Under the pieces are notes generated by a model that was not told the DNA's origin, made no database searches, and saw nothing but the letters and a program-made list of their open reading frames with translations. Positions 17,215 through 26,113 of a stretch of DNA of 64,000 bases are shown here, piece by piece. Position 1 is the first letter of the stretch. Each line of letters opens with the position of its first letter. A program made the translations under genes and the position numbers. The stretch comes from JBLMYQ01 sp050260055 (lineage in GTDB: Bacteria; Bacillota; Clostridia; Acetivibrionales; UBA4821): assembly GCA_050260055.1 (NCBI GenBank), contig JBLNBO010000035.1, forward strand, positions 1-64,000. Reading direction: 5' to 3'.

Positions 17215-17986
17215 AAAAATAATAGTTGCCGGCAACTGGAAAATGAATATGCTTCCTTCACAGGCCGGAGAGTTTGTAAAAAAATTAGGAGAAGCTATAG
17301 GAGAAACGGATGTTGACGTTGTAGTCTGCCCTCCGTTCGTCTGCTTAAATGCAGTTATTCAAGCTGTTAAAGATTTAACTATTAACTGTCAACTGTCAAC
17401 TGCCAACTGTATCAAGGTAGGCGCTCAAAACATTCATTGGGAAGAAAAAGGCGCATTTACTGGCGAAGTATCTCCTGCAATGCTTGTCGATATGGGAGTT
17501 GAATATGTAATAATCGGACATTCCGAGCGTAGACAATACTTTGCAGAAACTAATGAAACTGTGAATAAAAAAGTACATTCAGCATTCAAATATGGATTGA
17601 AACCTATTGTTTGTGTAGGTGAAACATTAGAACAGAGAGAACAAGGAATAACAAATGACCTTCTAAGACTCCAAGCTAGAATTGGTCTTATGAATTTAAC
17701 TGCTGAGCAGGTTAAAAATACTATAATTGCATATGAGCCTATTTGGGCTATAGGAACAGGAAAAACAGCATCGCCAGAAGATGCAAACAATGCTATAGCT
17801 GCAATCAGGAAGCTTGTTGCTGAAGTTTATGGCCAAGAAACTGCAGATGCTATCCGTATACAATACGGCGGAAGCGTGAATGCTTCAAATGCAAAGGAAC
17901 TTTTCGAAATGCCGGATATTGACGGCGGCCTTGTCGGTGGTGCAAGCTTAAAGGTTGAAGACTTTGAAAAGATAGTTAAAAGGTGA
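17192..17986 (+). CDS. tpiA: Triosephosphate isomerase with short in-frame insertion
   Basis: The 264-residue enzyme interconverts dihydroxyacetone phosphate and glyceraldehyde 3-phosphate. Seen: AGNWKMN (active-site Lys), IIGHSERR (His), AYEPIWAIGTGK (catalytic Glu and flexible loop), YGGSVNA and GLVGGASL. It is about 12 residues longer than usual because LTINCQLSTANC is inserted after the second helix, directly before IKVGAQN; that stretch is encoded by a TTGACAGTT-type repeat (17377-17410). The start is TTG, inside the end of pgk, with AGGAG about 10 bp upstream. gpmI follows after 4 bp. Confidence 0.95.
   Translation: MSAYKINRKIIVAGNWKMNMLPSQAGEFVKKLGEAIGETDVDVVVCPPFVCLNAVIQAVKDLTINCQLSTANCIKVGAQNIHWEEKGAFTGEVSPAMLVDMGVEYVIIGHSERRQYFAETNETVNKKVHSAFKYGLKPIVCVGETLEQREQGITNDLLRLQARIGLMNLTAEQVKNTIIAYEPIWAIGTGKTASPEDANNAIAAIRKLVAEVYGQETADAIRIQYGGSVNASNAKELFEMPDIDGGLVGGASLKVEDFEKIVKR
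17377..17410 (-). repeat. TTGACAGTT-type repeat inside tpiA coding sequence
   Basis: Read on the minus strand, three near-identical decamers (AGTTGACAGT and variants) follow one another. On the plus strand they are read in frame and add about 11-12 residues to triosephosphate isomerase. Related arrays lie in intergenic DNA at 6498-6540 and 60243-60287. Confidence 0.75.
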
Positions 17987-17990
17987 CATT

Positions 17991-19571
17991 ATGGAAGAAG
18001 AGATATTGAACCAATATAAGATAAAAAAACTTGAGAAAACACCTTCAATGCTTATTGTCCTTGATGGATTCGGATTAAATCCGAATAAGCAAGGTAATGC
18101 GATAAAGCAAGCCAATACACCCAATTTTGAAAGGCTTTATGCAGAGTATCCCAATACTTACGTTGAAACTAGCGGAATGAATGTAGGTTTGCCGGAAGGG
18201 CAAATGGGAAATTCAGAAGTTGGACATACTAATATAGGAGCAGGAAGGATTGTATATCAAGAACTGACAAGGATTACTAAGTCTATTGCAGATGGAGATT
18301 TCTTTGAAAAGCCTGAGTTTATAAATGCAATTGAAAATTGCAAAAACAACCGAGCAAACCTTCATTTATATGGATTGCTATCTAATGGTGGAGTTCATAG
18401 TCATAATACACATCTTTATGCGCTATTAGAACTTGCAAAGAAAATGGATTTTAACAATGTATTTATTCACTGCTTCATGGATGGAAGGGATACGCCTCCA
18501 ACATCAGGAAAGGAATATATTATAGAACTTGAACAAAAGATTAAAGAAATAGGTGTAGGAACAATAGCTACAGTAATAGGCAGATATTATGCAATGGATA
18601 GAGACAAGAGATGGGAAAGGGTTAGCCTTGCATACGATGCTTTGGTTCTTGGTAAAGGTGAATATGCAGATGGTGCAGTACAAGCCATCGAGGAATCTTA
18701 CAAAAAAGATGAACATGATGAGTTTGTAAAACCCAAGATTATTTTAAAAAATGATAAGCCAGTTGCAACTATTAAGGCTAACGATTCGGTTGTATTTTTC
18801 AATTTCAGGCCTGATAGAGCAAGGGAAATAACAAGAAGTTTTGTAGATGAGGCATTTGATGGTTTTGAAAGGCCGCAGGGTTTCTTCCCATTGTATTATG
18901 TTTGCATGACAGAATATGATGCCGAAATGCCAAATGTTGAAGTTGCTTTTAAACCTGAACATTTAAATAATACTTTCGGAGAATATTTAAGTGAATTGGG
19001 TTATACTCAATTAAGAATTGCAGAAACTGAAAAGTATGCTCATGTTACTTTCTTCTTTAATGGGGGAGTTGAAAAGACCTATCCAGGCGAAGAAAGAATA
19101 CTTATACAATCTCCCAAAGTTTCTACTTATGACTTGAAGCCGGAGATGAGTGCATATGAAGTAACGGATGCTGTAATCAAAGCTGTTGAATCGGGGAAAT
19201 TTGATGTCATAGTAATGAATTATGCAAATCCTGATATGGTAGGGCATACAGGAATTATGCCAGCTGCAATCAAAGCTGTTGAAGCTGTAGACGAATGCGT
19301 AGGAAGAGTTGTAGATGCTGTCCTTGAAAATGGGGGAGGGATAATTATTACAGCAGACCATGGAAATGCAGACCAGATGATTGATTATGATACTAAAGAA
19401 CCATTTACAGCCCATACAACAAAGCCTGCACCATTTATAGTTGTTGGTTATGGCAAAGATATAAAGCTTAAACCAGGCAAACTTTGCGATATAACACCGA
19501 CAATGCTTGACCTTATGGGATTGCCGGCACCGCCGGAGATGACGGGGGAAAGCTTGCTAGTAAAAAGTTAA
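17991..19571 (+). CDS. gpmI: 2,3-bisphosphoglycerate-independent phosphoglycerate mutase
   Basis: The 526-residue metalloenzyme interconverts 3- and 2-phosphoglycerate. It has the alkaline-phosphatase-like N-terminal metal motif VLDGFG, the phospho-acceptor serine in GQMGNSEVGHTN, the substrate segment HCFMDGRDTPP, VIGRYYAMDRDKRW and the C-terminal metal ligands in NYANPDMVGHTG and TADHGNADQM. The N-terminus is about 15 residues longer than the usual form. ATG start 4 bp after tpiA; translational coupling likely. Confidence 0.96.
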   Translation: MEEEILNQYKIKKLEKTPSMLIVLDGFGLNPNKQGNAIKQANTPNFERLYAEYPNTYVETSGMNVGLPEGQMGNSEVGHTNIGAGRIVYQELTRITKSIADGDFFEKPEFINAIENCKNNRANLHLYGLLSNGGVHSHNTHLYALLELAKKMDFNNVFIHCFMDGRDTPPTSGKEYIIELEQKIKEIGVGTIATVIGRYYAMDRDKRWERVSLAYDALVLGKGEYADGAVQAIEESYKKDEHDEFVKPKIILKNDKPVATIKANDSVVFFNFRPDRAREITRSFVDEAFDGFERPQGFFPLYYVCMTEYDAEMPNVEVAFKPEHLNNTFGEYLSELGYTQLRIAETEKYAHVTFFFNGGVEKTYPGEERILIQSPKVSTYDLKPEMSAYEVTDAVIKAVESGKFDVIVMNYANPDMVGHTGIMPAAIKAVEAVDECVGRVVDAVLENGGGIIITADHGNADQMIDYDTKEPFTAHTTKPAPFIVVGYGKDIKLKPGKLCDITPTMLDLMGLPAPPEMTGESLLVKS

Positions 19572-19601
19572 TTTAAATTAATTAATATAAGGAGGAAGAG
19601 A

Positions 19602-20906
19602 ATGAAAGATTATATTGCTATTGAAGAGGTTTTTGCGAGACAGATTTTGGATTCGAGAGGAAATCCAACAATTGAAGTTGAAGTTATTGTCGAAGGTGGT
19701 TTCATTGGTAGAGCGGCAGTACCTTCAGGGGCCTCTACAGGCGCTTTTGAAGCAGTTGAGCTTCGTGATGGAGATAAATCAAAGTATCAGGGAAAAGGCG
19801 TTTTAAAAGCTGTAGAAAACGTAAACGATATAATTGCCGAAGAAGTTGAAGGCATGAATGTTCTTGATCAGGTTGCAATTGATAAACTTTTGATTTCTTT
19901 AGATGGAACTCCTAATAAAGCAAAGTTGGGAGCTAATGCAATTCTTGGAGTTTCATTGGCGGCTGCAAAGGCTGCGGCTGAAGCACTAGGAATTCCATTG
20001 TATCGTTATATAGGAGGGGTAAATGCAAAAACTCTACCGGTTCCGATGATGAATATTCTTAATGGAGGAAAGCATGCCAGCAATACAGTCTGTATACAGG
20101 AATTCATGATTATGCCGGTTGGAGCTCCAAACTTTACTGAAGGGTTAAGAATGTGTGCAGAAGTATTCCATACACTAAGTAAGGTTCTAAAAGAAAAGGG
20201 TTATAGCACTGCTGTTGGAGATGAAGGTGGATTTGCACCTAATCTTTCAAAGGATGAAGAGGCATTGGAGCTTATAGTCGAAGCAATAAACAAAGCAGGA
20301 TATAAACCTGGCGAAGACATTAGTATTGCAATTGATGCTGCTGCAACCGAAATGTACGAAGAAGCGGAAGTTAAAGGGACATATAGTTTCTGGAAGCAGG
20401 GAATTGTAAAGACCAGAGAAGAGATGATTGGATTCTGGAAAGAACTTGTGAATAAATATCCTATTGTTTCACTTGAAGATGGTGTTGGCGAAGAAGATTG
20501 GGAAGCATGGAAAATGCTTACTGACGAGCTTGGGCACAAAATTCAATTGGTTGGAGACGATCTATTTGTAACCAATACTGAAAGGTTAGAAAGAGGAATT
20601 AACAGCGGGGTTGCAAATTCCATTCTTATCAAGGTAAATCAGATTGGTACATTAACAGAAACTTTAGATGCAATTCAAATGGCAACTCGTGCAAACTATA
20701 CATCAATTGTTTCACATCGTTCTGGTGAAACTGAAGATGTTACAATCGCGGACTTAGTTGTAGCTATGAATGCAGGTCAAATAAAGACAGGCGCTCCTTC
20801 TAGAACAGATAGGGTTGCAAAATATAACCAACTGTTAAGAATTGAAGAAGAGCTTGGTGATACTGCTGAATATTTAGGTAAAAAAGCATTCTTTAATTTA
20901 ATTTAA
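19602..20906 (+). CDS. eno: Enolase
   Basis: The 434-residue enzyme converts 2-phosphoglycerate to phosphoenolpyruvate. Motifs seen: RQILDSRGNPTIEVEV, GAIL-type segment GANAILGVSLAAAKAAA, NGGKHASN, the catalytic GDEGGFAPN, SLEDG, the metal site VGDDLFVTN, and SHRSGETED. Length is standard. ATG with AAGGAGGA upstream, 30 bp after gpmI. Last gene of the glycolytic run; downstream is a CTTCCCT/AGGGAAG inverted motif (about 20938-20969) that may slow or end transcription. Confidence 0.97.
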   Translation: MKDYIAIEEVFARQILDSRGNPTIEVEVIVEGGFIGRAAVPSGASTGAFEAVELRDGDKSKYQGKGVLKAVENVNDIIAEEVEGMNVLDQVAIDKLLISLDGTPNKAKLGANAILGVSLAAAKAAAEALGIPLYRYIGGVNAKTLPVPMMNILNGGKHASNTVCIQEFMIMPVGAPNFTEGLRMCAEVFHTLSKVLKEKGYSTAVGDEGGFAPNLSKDEEALELIVEAINKAGYKPGEDISIAIDAAATEMYEEAEVKGTYSFWKQGIVKTREEMIGFWKELVNKYPIVSLEDGVGEEDWEAWKMLTDELGHKIQLVGDDLFVTNTERLERGINSGVANSILIKVNQIGTLTETLDAIQMATRANYTSIVSHRSGETEDVTIADLVVAMNAGQIKTGAPSRTDRVAKYNQLLRIEEELGDTAEYLGKKAFFNLI

Positions 20907-21022
20907 AGTAACTTATCTAACTATATAAAATTTCTTACTTCTTCCCTTACCTAATTTGCAGGCGAGGGAAGAAATATTGATTGGAGCAGAAGATAAAATT
21001 ATGGTTCTGAAGAGGTGGACTT

Positions 21023-22159
21023 TTGGACAAGGTGGCATTGGTAAAATGTTCTGAGTATAATATTGAAGAAGTAAAAAAGGCAGTAGATACTTTATTTGAG
21101 CTTCTTGGAGGGGTAGAACAATTCATAAAGCCTGGAATGAAGGTTTTGCTCAAACCAAATCTGATTATGAAAAAGAAGCCTGAAGACATGGTTATTACTC
21201 ACCCGGCGGTTCTAGAAGCAGTATGTTCGAAAGTATTATCTGCCGGTGGAATTGTGACTATTGCTGATAGCCCGGGTGGTTTTTACACTTCGGAGATACT
21301 TAATGGTATTTATTCAGCAAGTGGTTATAAGGAAGTTGCTAAAAAACTGAATGTAGTTTTGAATATGGATACATCATCGCAAGAAGTTGAATTTGAGCAT
21401 GGAAAAGTAAGTAAAAAACTTGTATTAATAAAACCGGCACTTGACGCTGATTTTATAATTAACTTGCCAAAACTAAAAACTCATATGCTTATGACATATA
21501 CCGGAGCAGTAAAAAATCTATTTGGACTAATACCGGGTGCTTTAAAAGCAGATTATCATATAAGAATGAAACAAAAAGAAGAATTTGCAAATTTGCTTGT
21601 TGATATTTGTGAATGTGTAAAACCTCAATTGAACATAATGGATGGAATATATGGAATGGAAGGACAAGGACCCACTAGTGGAACTCCGAGGAAAATCGGA
21701 CTTTTAATTGGAAGTTCTAATCCTTATTCACTTGATGCTGCAGCATGTCATATTATTGGATTGAATAGAAACCAAGTGCCTACCCTCAAATCTGCTTTTA
21801 AAAGAAACTTACCAAGCAGTATAAAAGAAATTGATATCATTGGAGAAAAAATTGAAGATTGCGTAATAATGGATTATAATATTCCTGAGGCCAGAAAAGA
21901 TACTAGAATGATTAAAAATCCAATAGCTATAGCTATTCTGAATAGAATAAGGCCAAAACTCGAATTTGACTACAATAAATGTATCGTTTGTAAAAGATGT
22001 ATCGACCATTGCCCTGCAAAGGCTTCTTACTTTAAAGAAGGTAAGCCAATGATTGATTCTCAGAAATGTATAAGGTGTTACTGCTGTCATGAATTATGCC
22101 CAGGACATGCTATAGAAATAAGACAGAATAAGATTTTAAAAAAAATAATTAAGCACTAA
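21023..22159 (+). CDS. DUF362 protein with C-terminal two-cluster ferredoxin domain
   Basis: The 378-residue protein has an N-terminal DUF362 domain (VLLKPNLIMKKKPEDM, HPAVLEAV, DSPGG, LPKLKTHMLMTYTGAVKN) and, from about residue 315, a 2[4Fe-4S] ferredoxin domain with two CxxCxxCxxxCP motifs (CIVCKRCIDHCP and CIRCYCCHELCP). Such proteins are probably redox-active but no reaction has been settled for most. Start is TTG behind AGAGGTGG. It stands alone between eno and a CheX-like gene. Domain assignment confident, function unknown. Confidence 0.85.
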   Translation: MDKVALVKCSEYNIEEVKKAVDTLFELLGGVEQFIKPGMKVLLKPNLIMKKKPEDMVITHPAVLEAVCSKVLSAGGIVTIADSPGGFYTSEILNGIYSASGYKEVAKKLNVVLNMDTSSQEVEFEHGKVSKKLVLIKPALDADFIINLPKLKTHMLMTYTGAVKNLFGLIPGALKADYHIRMKQKEEFANLLVDICECVKPQLNIMDGIYGMEGQGPTSGTPRKIGLLIGSSNPYSLDAAACHIIGLNRNQVPTLKSAFKRNLPSSIKEIDIIGEKIEDCVIMDYNIPEARKDTRMIKNPIAIAILNRIRPKLEFDYNKCIVCKRCIDHCPAKASYFKEGKPMIDSQKCIRCYCCHELCPGHAIEIRQNKILKKIIKH

Positions 22160-22250
22160 ATAGTTTCAACACTTTACAACTTGTAGATTATGTAAGATAA
22201 TATATATATCGGCAACAACTCAGAATTTTCGACAAAAGGAGTGGATGAAA

Positions 22251-22730
22251 ATGAATGTTGAGTATATTAATCCTTTTATTGAAGCAAGTCAACTAGTCCT
22301 TAAAACAGTTGCAGGCATTGATATTACACTTGGGAAAATTTTTATAAAAAATTCTCCATATAATAGCGATAGTGTCGTAATAATTATCGGTATAACAGGT
22401 AAAATTAGAGGACAAGTTATTTTCACATTAAATAAAAGGGTAGCTTTAAAGATTTGTTCAAACATGATGGGCGGCATGGAAATTGCTGAATTTGATGAAA
22501 TTGCAAAGAGTGCTGTTTCTGAAATGACAAATATGATTTTGGGAAACACTGCGACTATTCTTTTCAACAGAGGAATTCAGATTGATATTACTCCGCCATC
22601 TCTACTTATGGGTGACAGCATGCAGATATCAAGCAATAAAATGAAAACAGTTTGTGTACCGTTATATATTAATGAAACAGATATTTTCGAAATTGATGTG
22701 GCACTTGATGAGACATTAGAAGATAAATAA
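22251..22730 (+). CDS. CheX-like chemotaxis phosphatase family protein
   Basis: The 159-residue protein resembles CheX, which dephosphorylates CheY-P. The family's ExxN signature is present in SAVSEMTNMILGN, and the flanking layout (IIGITGKIRGQVIFTL, MMGGMEIAEFDEIAKS) matches. I prefer the ATG at 22251, 9 bp after AAGGAG, over the ATG at 22245, which is only 3 bp away. No chemotaxis genes are near, so it may serve an unlinked system or another response regulator. Confidence 0.75.
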   Translation: MNVEYINPFIEASQLVLKTVAGIDITLGKIFIKNSPYNSDSVVIIIGITGKIRGQVIFTLNKRVALKICSNMMGGMEIAEFDEIAKSAVSEMTNMILGNTATILFNRGIQIDITPPSLLMGDSMQISSNKMKTVCVPLYINETDIFEIDVALDETLEDK

Positions 22731-22740
22731 ATTAAGATAT

Positions 22741-22770
22741 GAAAAGAAACCGTGTAGGTTTTTTTTCTTT
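22741..22770 (+). terminator. Weak terminator-like hairpin
   Basis: AAAAGAAACC and GGTTTTTTTTCTTTT can pair around GTGTA between the CheX-like gene and trmL. The T-rich arm doubles as the U-tract, and the stem is mostly A-T. Confidence 0.35.
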
Positions 22771-22784
22771 TTAGGGTGATATTA

Positions 22785-23249
22785 ATGGGATTAAATATTG
22801 TTCTTGTAGAACCTGAGATTCCCCAAAATACTGGTAACATAGCAAGAACTTGTGCAGCTACAGGTTCAAAGCTGCATCTAGTAAGGCCGCTCGGGTTTAT
22901 CATTGATGATAAAAAAATGAAACGAGCAGGACTGGATTACTGGAATGATGTTGAAATCGTATTCCATGACAGCCTGCAGGATTTTTTAGATTCTAACAAT
23001 AAAGAGAAAATGTTTTTTATTTCCACAAAGGGAAAGGTATGCTATACTGATGTTGAGTATCCTGATGAATGCTTCTTATTATTCGGAAAAGAAACTGCGG
23101 GATTACCAAAATGGTTATTGGAGCAGAATCCTGAAAAGTGTACCAGGATACCAATGTATGGAGAAACACGCTCCTTGAACCTTTCAAATTCTGCGGCAAT
23201 TTTAACATATGAGTATTACAGGCAAAGAGGTTTTAAGGATTTAGGGTGA
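22785..23249 (+). CDS. trmL: tRNA (cytidine/uridine-34) 2'-O-methyltransferase TrmL
   Basis: The 154-residue SPOUT methyltransferase modifies the wobble base of tRNA-Leu. Motifs: LVEPEIPQNTGNIARTCAATG at the N-terminus, then LLFGKETAGLP and the knot segment IPMYGETRSLNLSNSAAI. The ATG at 22785 is chosen because it gives the conserved MGLNIVLVEPEIP start and has AGGGTGA at good distance; the upstream GTG overlaps that site. Confidence 0.92.
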   Translation: MGLNIVLVEPEIPQNTGNIARTCAATGSKLHLVRPLGFIIDDKKMKRAGLDYWNDVEIVFHDSLQDFLDSNNKEKMFFISTKGKVCYTDVEYPDECFLLFGKETAGLPKWLLEQNPEKCTRIPMYGETRSLNLSNSAAILTYEYYRQRGFKDLG

Positions 23250-23356
23250 AGCAAAAATTGTTTTGCTTTAAATTGTAAACTATAGTTATAAAATTCGTTA
23301 CTGCAATTGGCAGATATGCACTATCAATGTTAACTTATTAAGGGGGAAAAGTAAGA

Positions 23357-24442
23357 ATGATTTCAACAATTGGAGTATTAACCGGAGGTGGAGACTGTCC
23401 TGGTTTGAATGCTGTAATTAGAGCGGTTGTTAAGACTGCAATAAGTAAATATGGATTGAGGGTCATTGGGTTTAAAGATGGATATCGTGGATTGGTGCTG
23501 AATGACTTTAGGGAACTAGGCTTATCTGATGTTTCAGGAATATTGGATAGAGGGGGTACCATTTTAGGCACTTCAAATAAAGATAACCCATTTAAATATT
23601 TGATTACTTCGAAAGAACCGGTAGAATATAAAGATATGTCTGATACATGTATGGATAATCTAGTCAAGCTCGGAGTCGATTGTCTTATAGCAATTGGAGG
23701 AGACGGGACATTAACCTCAGCCAGAGACTTTTCACGAAAGGGCCTTAATGTAGTGGGCGTACCTAAGACCATTGATAACGACCTTTTTGCTACTGATGTA
23801 ACATTCGGTTTTAATACTGCAGTAACTACAGCTACAGAAGCCATTGATAAACTTCACAGTACAGCTGAATCTCATCACAGGGTTATGATTCTTGAGGTTA
23901 TGGGAAGATACGCAGGATGGATTGCATTGGAATCAGGAATTGCTGGAGGAGCTGATGTTATAATACTGCCTGAGATACCATATGATATCAAAAAAATCTC
24001 AGAAAAGATAATCGAAAGAAAGTCTAAGGGCAAGAACTTTAGTATTATTGTTGTTGCTGAAGGAGCAAAATCTGTAAAAGGGGATGTTGTTGTTGCAAAA
24101 GTATTAGAAAACAGCCCTGACCCGATTAGATTAGGCGGTATTGGAAACAGGCTTGCAGAAGAGATTGAGACACACTCAGGTGTTGAAACAAGGGTTACTG
24201 TTCTTGGACACTTGCAAAGAGGAGGTCAGCCTACACCATATGATAGGATTCTTTCAACCAGATATGGAGTAAGAGCGGTAGAGCTTGCAGTTGAGGGTAA
24301 ATTCGGAAGTATGGTAAGCCTTAGAGGCTGTGAAATAACAGAAGTTACTCTCGAAGAAGCAGTGGGAAAACTCAAGAAAGTGCCTCTAGATTATGATTTG
24401 ATACAAACCGGTAAAAAAATGGGAATATGCTTTGGAGATTAA
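23357..24442 (+). CDS. pfkA: 6-phosphofructokinase, ATP-type residue pattern
   Basis: The 361-residue protein is a group A phosphofructokinase. Seen: IGVLTGGGDCPGLNAVIRA at the N-terminus, the nucleotide motif IGGDGTLTSA with Gly at the position equivalent to E. coli Gly104 (ATP-type), PKTIDNDL with the catalytic Asp, MGRYAGW, and LGHLQRGGQPTPYDR. The Lys in PKTIDND is the residue more usual in PPi-dependent and mixed enzymes, so the phosphoryl donor is inferred. ATG behind AAGGGGGAAAAG. It faces the second phosphofructokinase gene across a shared terminator. Confidence 0.9.
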   Translation: MISTIGVLTGGGDCPGLNAVIRAVVKTAISKYGLRVIGFKDGYRGLVLNDFRELGLSDVSGILDRGGTILGTSNKDNPFKYLITSKEPVEYKDMSDTCMDNLVKLGVDCLIAIGGDGTLTSARDFSRKGLNVVGVPKTIDNDLFATDVTFGFNTAVTTATEAIDKLHSTAESHHRVMILEVMGRYAGWIALESGIAGGADVIILPEIPYDIKKISEKIIERKSKGKNFSIIVVAEGAKSVKGDVVVAKVLENSPDPIRLGGIGNRLAEEIETHSGVETRVTVLGHLQRGGQPTPYDRILSTRYGVRAVELAVEGKFGSMVSLRGCEITEVTLEEAVGKLKKVPLDYDLIQTGKKMGICFGD

Positions 24443-24445
24443 AAG

Positions 24446-24477
24446 AGAAAGCACTTGATAAAATCAAGTGCTTTTTT
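24446..24477. terminator. Terminator shared by the two convergent phosphofructokinase genes
   Basis: AAAGCACTTGAT and ATCAAGTGCTTT form a 12 bp stem with a T-run on the plus strand and an A-rich flank usable from the minus strand. Confidence 0.8.
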
Positions 24478-24497
24478 AAAAGATAGAAGTTATTTGG

Positions 24498-25547
24498 CTA
24501 AGATGATACCATTGAACTCATTTTAACTGCACGCCAGTATTTTTCTGACGGGACGGTTTTGATTCCTCTGACCACCCCAAGATCAACAGGTTCGACATCA
24601 TCACCTTTTACGGCAATCATATAACCATAATCACGGTTTACTGCCATAATGGCAGCTTGCGCACCTAGTTCGGTCCCAAGAAATCTGTCCCGCGGAGTTG
24701 GAGAACCACCTCTCAAAAAGTGCCCGGGTACATTGGAACGTGTATCTATTCCGGTTTGACTTTTGATGAATTTAGCTAGTTTTTTGCCGATAGCCCGTTC
24801 TTCCAGTTTCGGGTGGTTAAATTCATCAAGTCCATTGTCTGTAAAATCAAGCCCAGGAATTTCAGCTCCTTCCGAAACAGCAATTATGGCATGCTTTTTG
24901 CCGCGGCTTCGGCGGTTTTCCAATGCTTTTAAAATCTCATCCAGAGAAATTGAAACTTCAGGGATGATTATTACATCAGCTCCTGAGGCAACTCCAGATT
25001 TGAGTGTAATCCAGCCGGCATGTCTTCCCATTATTTCAACAACATCAATTATCCCATGGCTCCGTGCAGTATCGCGGCAGTTGTCCAAGAAACAGGTTGC
25101 ACTTGTTACTGCAGTATCAAATCCAAAACAGTAATCGGTGCCAGGAATATCATTGTCGATAGTTTTTGGCACACCAAGCACATTCACTCCCATTTCCTTG
25201 AACTGTCTTGCGGCACCAAGGGTATCTTCACCTCCAAGTGCGATCAAGCCTTCAAGGCCCAGCCTCGACATGTTTCGAACAACCATTTCGGGACCGTCAG
25301 GATATTTTTCGCGATTAAATACGTTTGTCCTGGAGGACCCCAAGATTGTTCCGCCTTGACGGTGTATGCCGCTTACCATGTCAGGAGTAATTTTTTCTAT
25401 TATTCCATTTAATGGACCGCTCCAGCCGTTTTTAAAGCCATATACCTCAATCCCTTCAAGGTCTAAGACTTTGTAAACAGCACGGATTACCGCATTCAGC
25501 CCAGGTGCATCGCCACCTCCTGTAAGGATTCCTATTCTACGTACCAT
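24498..25547 (-). CDS. 6-phosphofructokinase, PPi-type residue pattern
   Basis: The 349-residue protein is a second group A phosphofructokinase: GILTGGGDAPGLNAVIRA, PKTIDNDIPGTD, MGRHAGW and PGHFLRGGSPTPRDR. In the nucleotide motif it reads LGGEDTLGAA: Asp replaces the Gly equivalent to E. coli Gly104 and Glu replaces the preceding Asp, and PKTIDND carries Lys. That pair is the pattern of pyrophosphate-dependent enzymes. The donor is inferred from these residues only. Start ATG at 25547 with AAAGGAGG 8 bp upstream; a longer frame to 25568 covers that site and is rejected. Confidence 0.87.
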   Translation of the reverse strand: MVRRIGILTGGGDAPGLNAVIRAVYKVLDLEGIEVYGFKNGWSGPLNGIIEKITPDMVSGIHRQGGTILGSSRTNVFNREKYPDGPEMVVRNMSRLGLEGLIALGGEDTLGAARQFKEMGVNVLGVPKTIDNDIPGTDYCFGFDTAVTSATCFLDNCRDTARSHGIIDVVEIMGRHAGWITLKSGVASGADVIIIPEVSISLDEILKALENRRSRGKKHAIIAVSEGAEIPGLDFTDNGLDEFNHPKLEERAIGKKLAKFIKSQTGIDTRSNVPGHFLRGGSPTPRDRFLGTELGAQAAIMAVNRDYGYMIAVKGDDVEPVDLGVVRGIKTVPSEKYWRAVKMSSMVSS

Positions 25548-25731
25548 TTTTATAACCTCCTTTGTCATTTGCTTTAATAAATCCTAAAGCCTTTTCATCA
25601 CTCCTTTTAACAAAATTTTGTTAAAACTATTGGACTTATACCACCTTAATAAAGGGGCAGACATTATAATTGAACATACAGACGCGTATATTCTATCATC
25701 CGTAACTGGTTATTTCAAGAAAAAACATAAT

Positions 25732-25762
25732 AAAAATACTGCTTAAAATAAGCAGTATTTTT
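25732..25762 (-). terminator. Terminator of the Cys-rich small gene
   Basis: AAAATACTGCTTA pairs with TAAGCAGTATTTT across AAA; T-runs exist on both strands. Confidence 0.75.
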
Positions 25763-25764
25763 AC

Positions 25765-25968
25765 TTATTGTAATCCACCGAGTTCTTCGAAGATTACGCC
25801 AGTCCAGTTAATTAGAATAATACAACAGCTTTCATTATATACCTTGCATGAACTTAGAGATTCGCAGCCGGCGCAGGACTGATATTTATAGAATTTACAG
25901 TTTTTTGCGATGGCTCTACAAGATTCTACATTTCCACATTCAACACATTGCCATGGTTTTTCTCTCAT
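25765..25968 (-). CDS. Cysteine-rich small protein, zinc-ribbon-like
   Basis: A 67-residue protein with nine cysteines, arranged CVECGNVESC ... CKFYKYQSCAGCESLSSC ... C ... CC. The CxxC pairs suggest metal binding. The C-terminal third (IILINWTGVIFEEL) is hydrophobic. GGGAGGGG lies upstream of the ATG and a clear terminator follows, so it is a single-gene unit and very likely expressed. Not assigned to a family. Confidence 0.6.
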   Translation of the reverse strand: MREKPWQCVECGNVESCRAIAKNCKFYKYQSCAGCESLSSCKVYNESCCIILINWTGVIFEELGGLQ

Positions 25969-26065
25969 CTAAACCCCTCCCGAAAATTATCTCGATGACG
26001 TTAAAAAAATATTTTTATTTAAAAATTATATCATAATTGACTATATAAGAAAAGATGAGAAATAA

Positions 26066-26096
26066 ATAAAAAATGCACGTGCAAACGCAGGTGCAA
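26066..26096 (-). terminator. Weak terminator after the 436-residue orphan gene
   Basis: On the minus strand TGCAC...GTGCA forms an interrupted stem followed by a run of T. The stem contains a mismatch. Confidence 0.4.
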
Positions 26097-26113
26097 GAGT
26101 ATATTTAAATATT

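Noticed and set aside
17192..17986. tpiA insertion as an intein, intron or frameshift
   Set aside because: It is only about 34 bp, stays in frame, carries no splicing motifs and matches a decamer repeat seen elsewhere.
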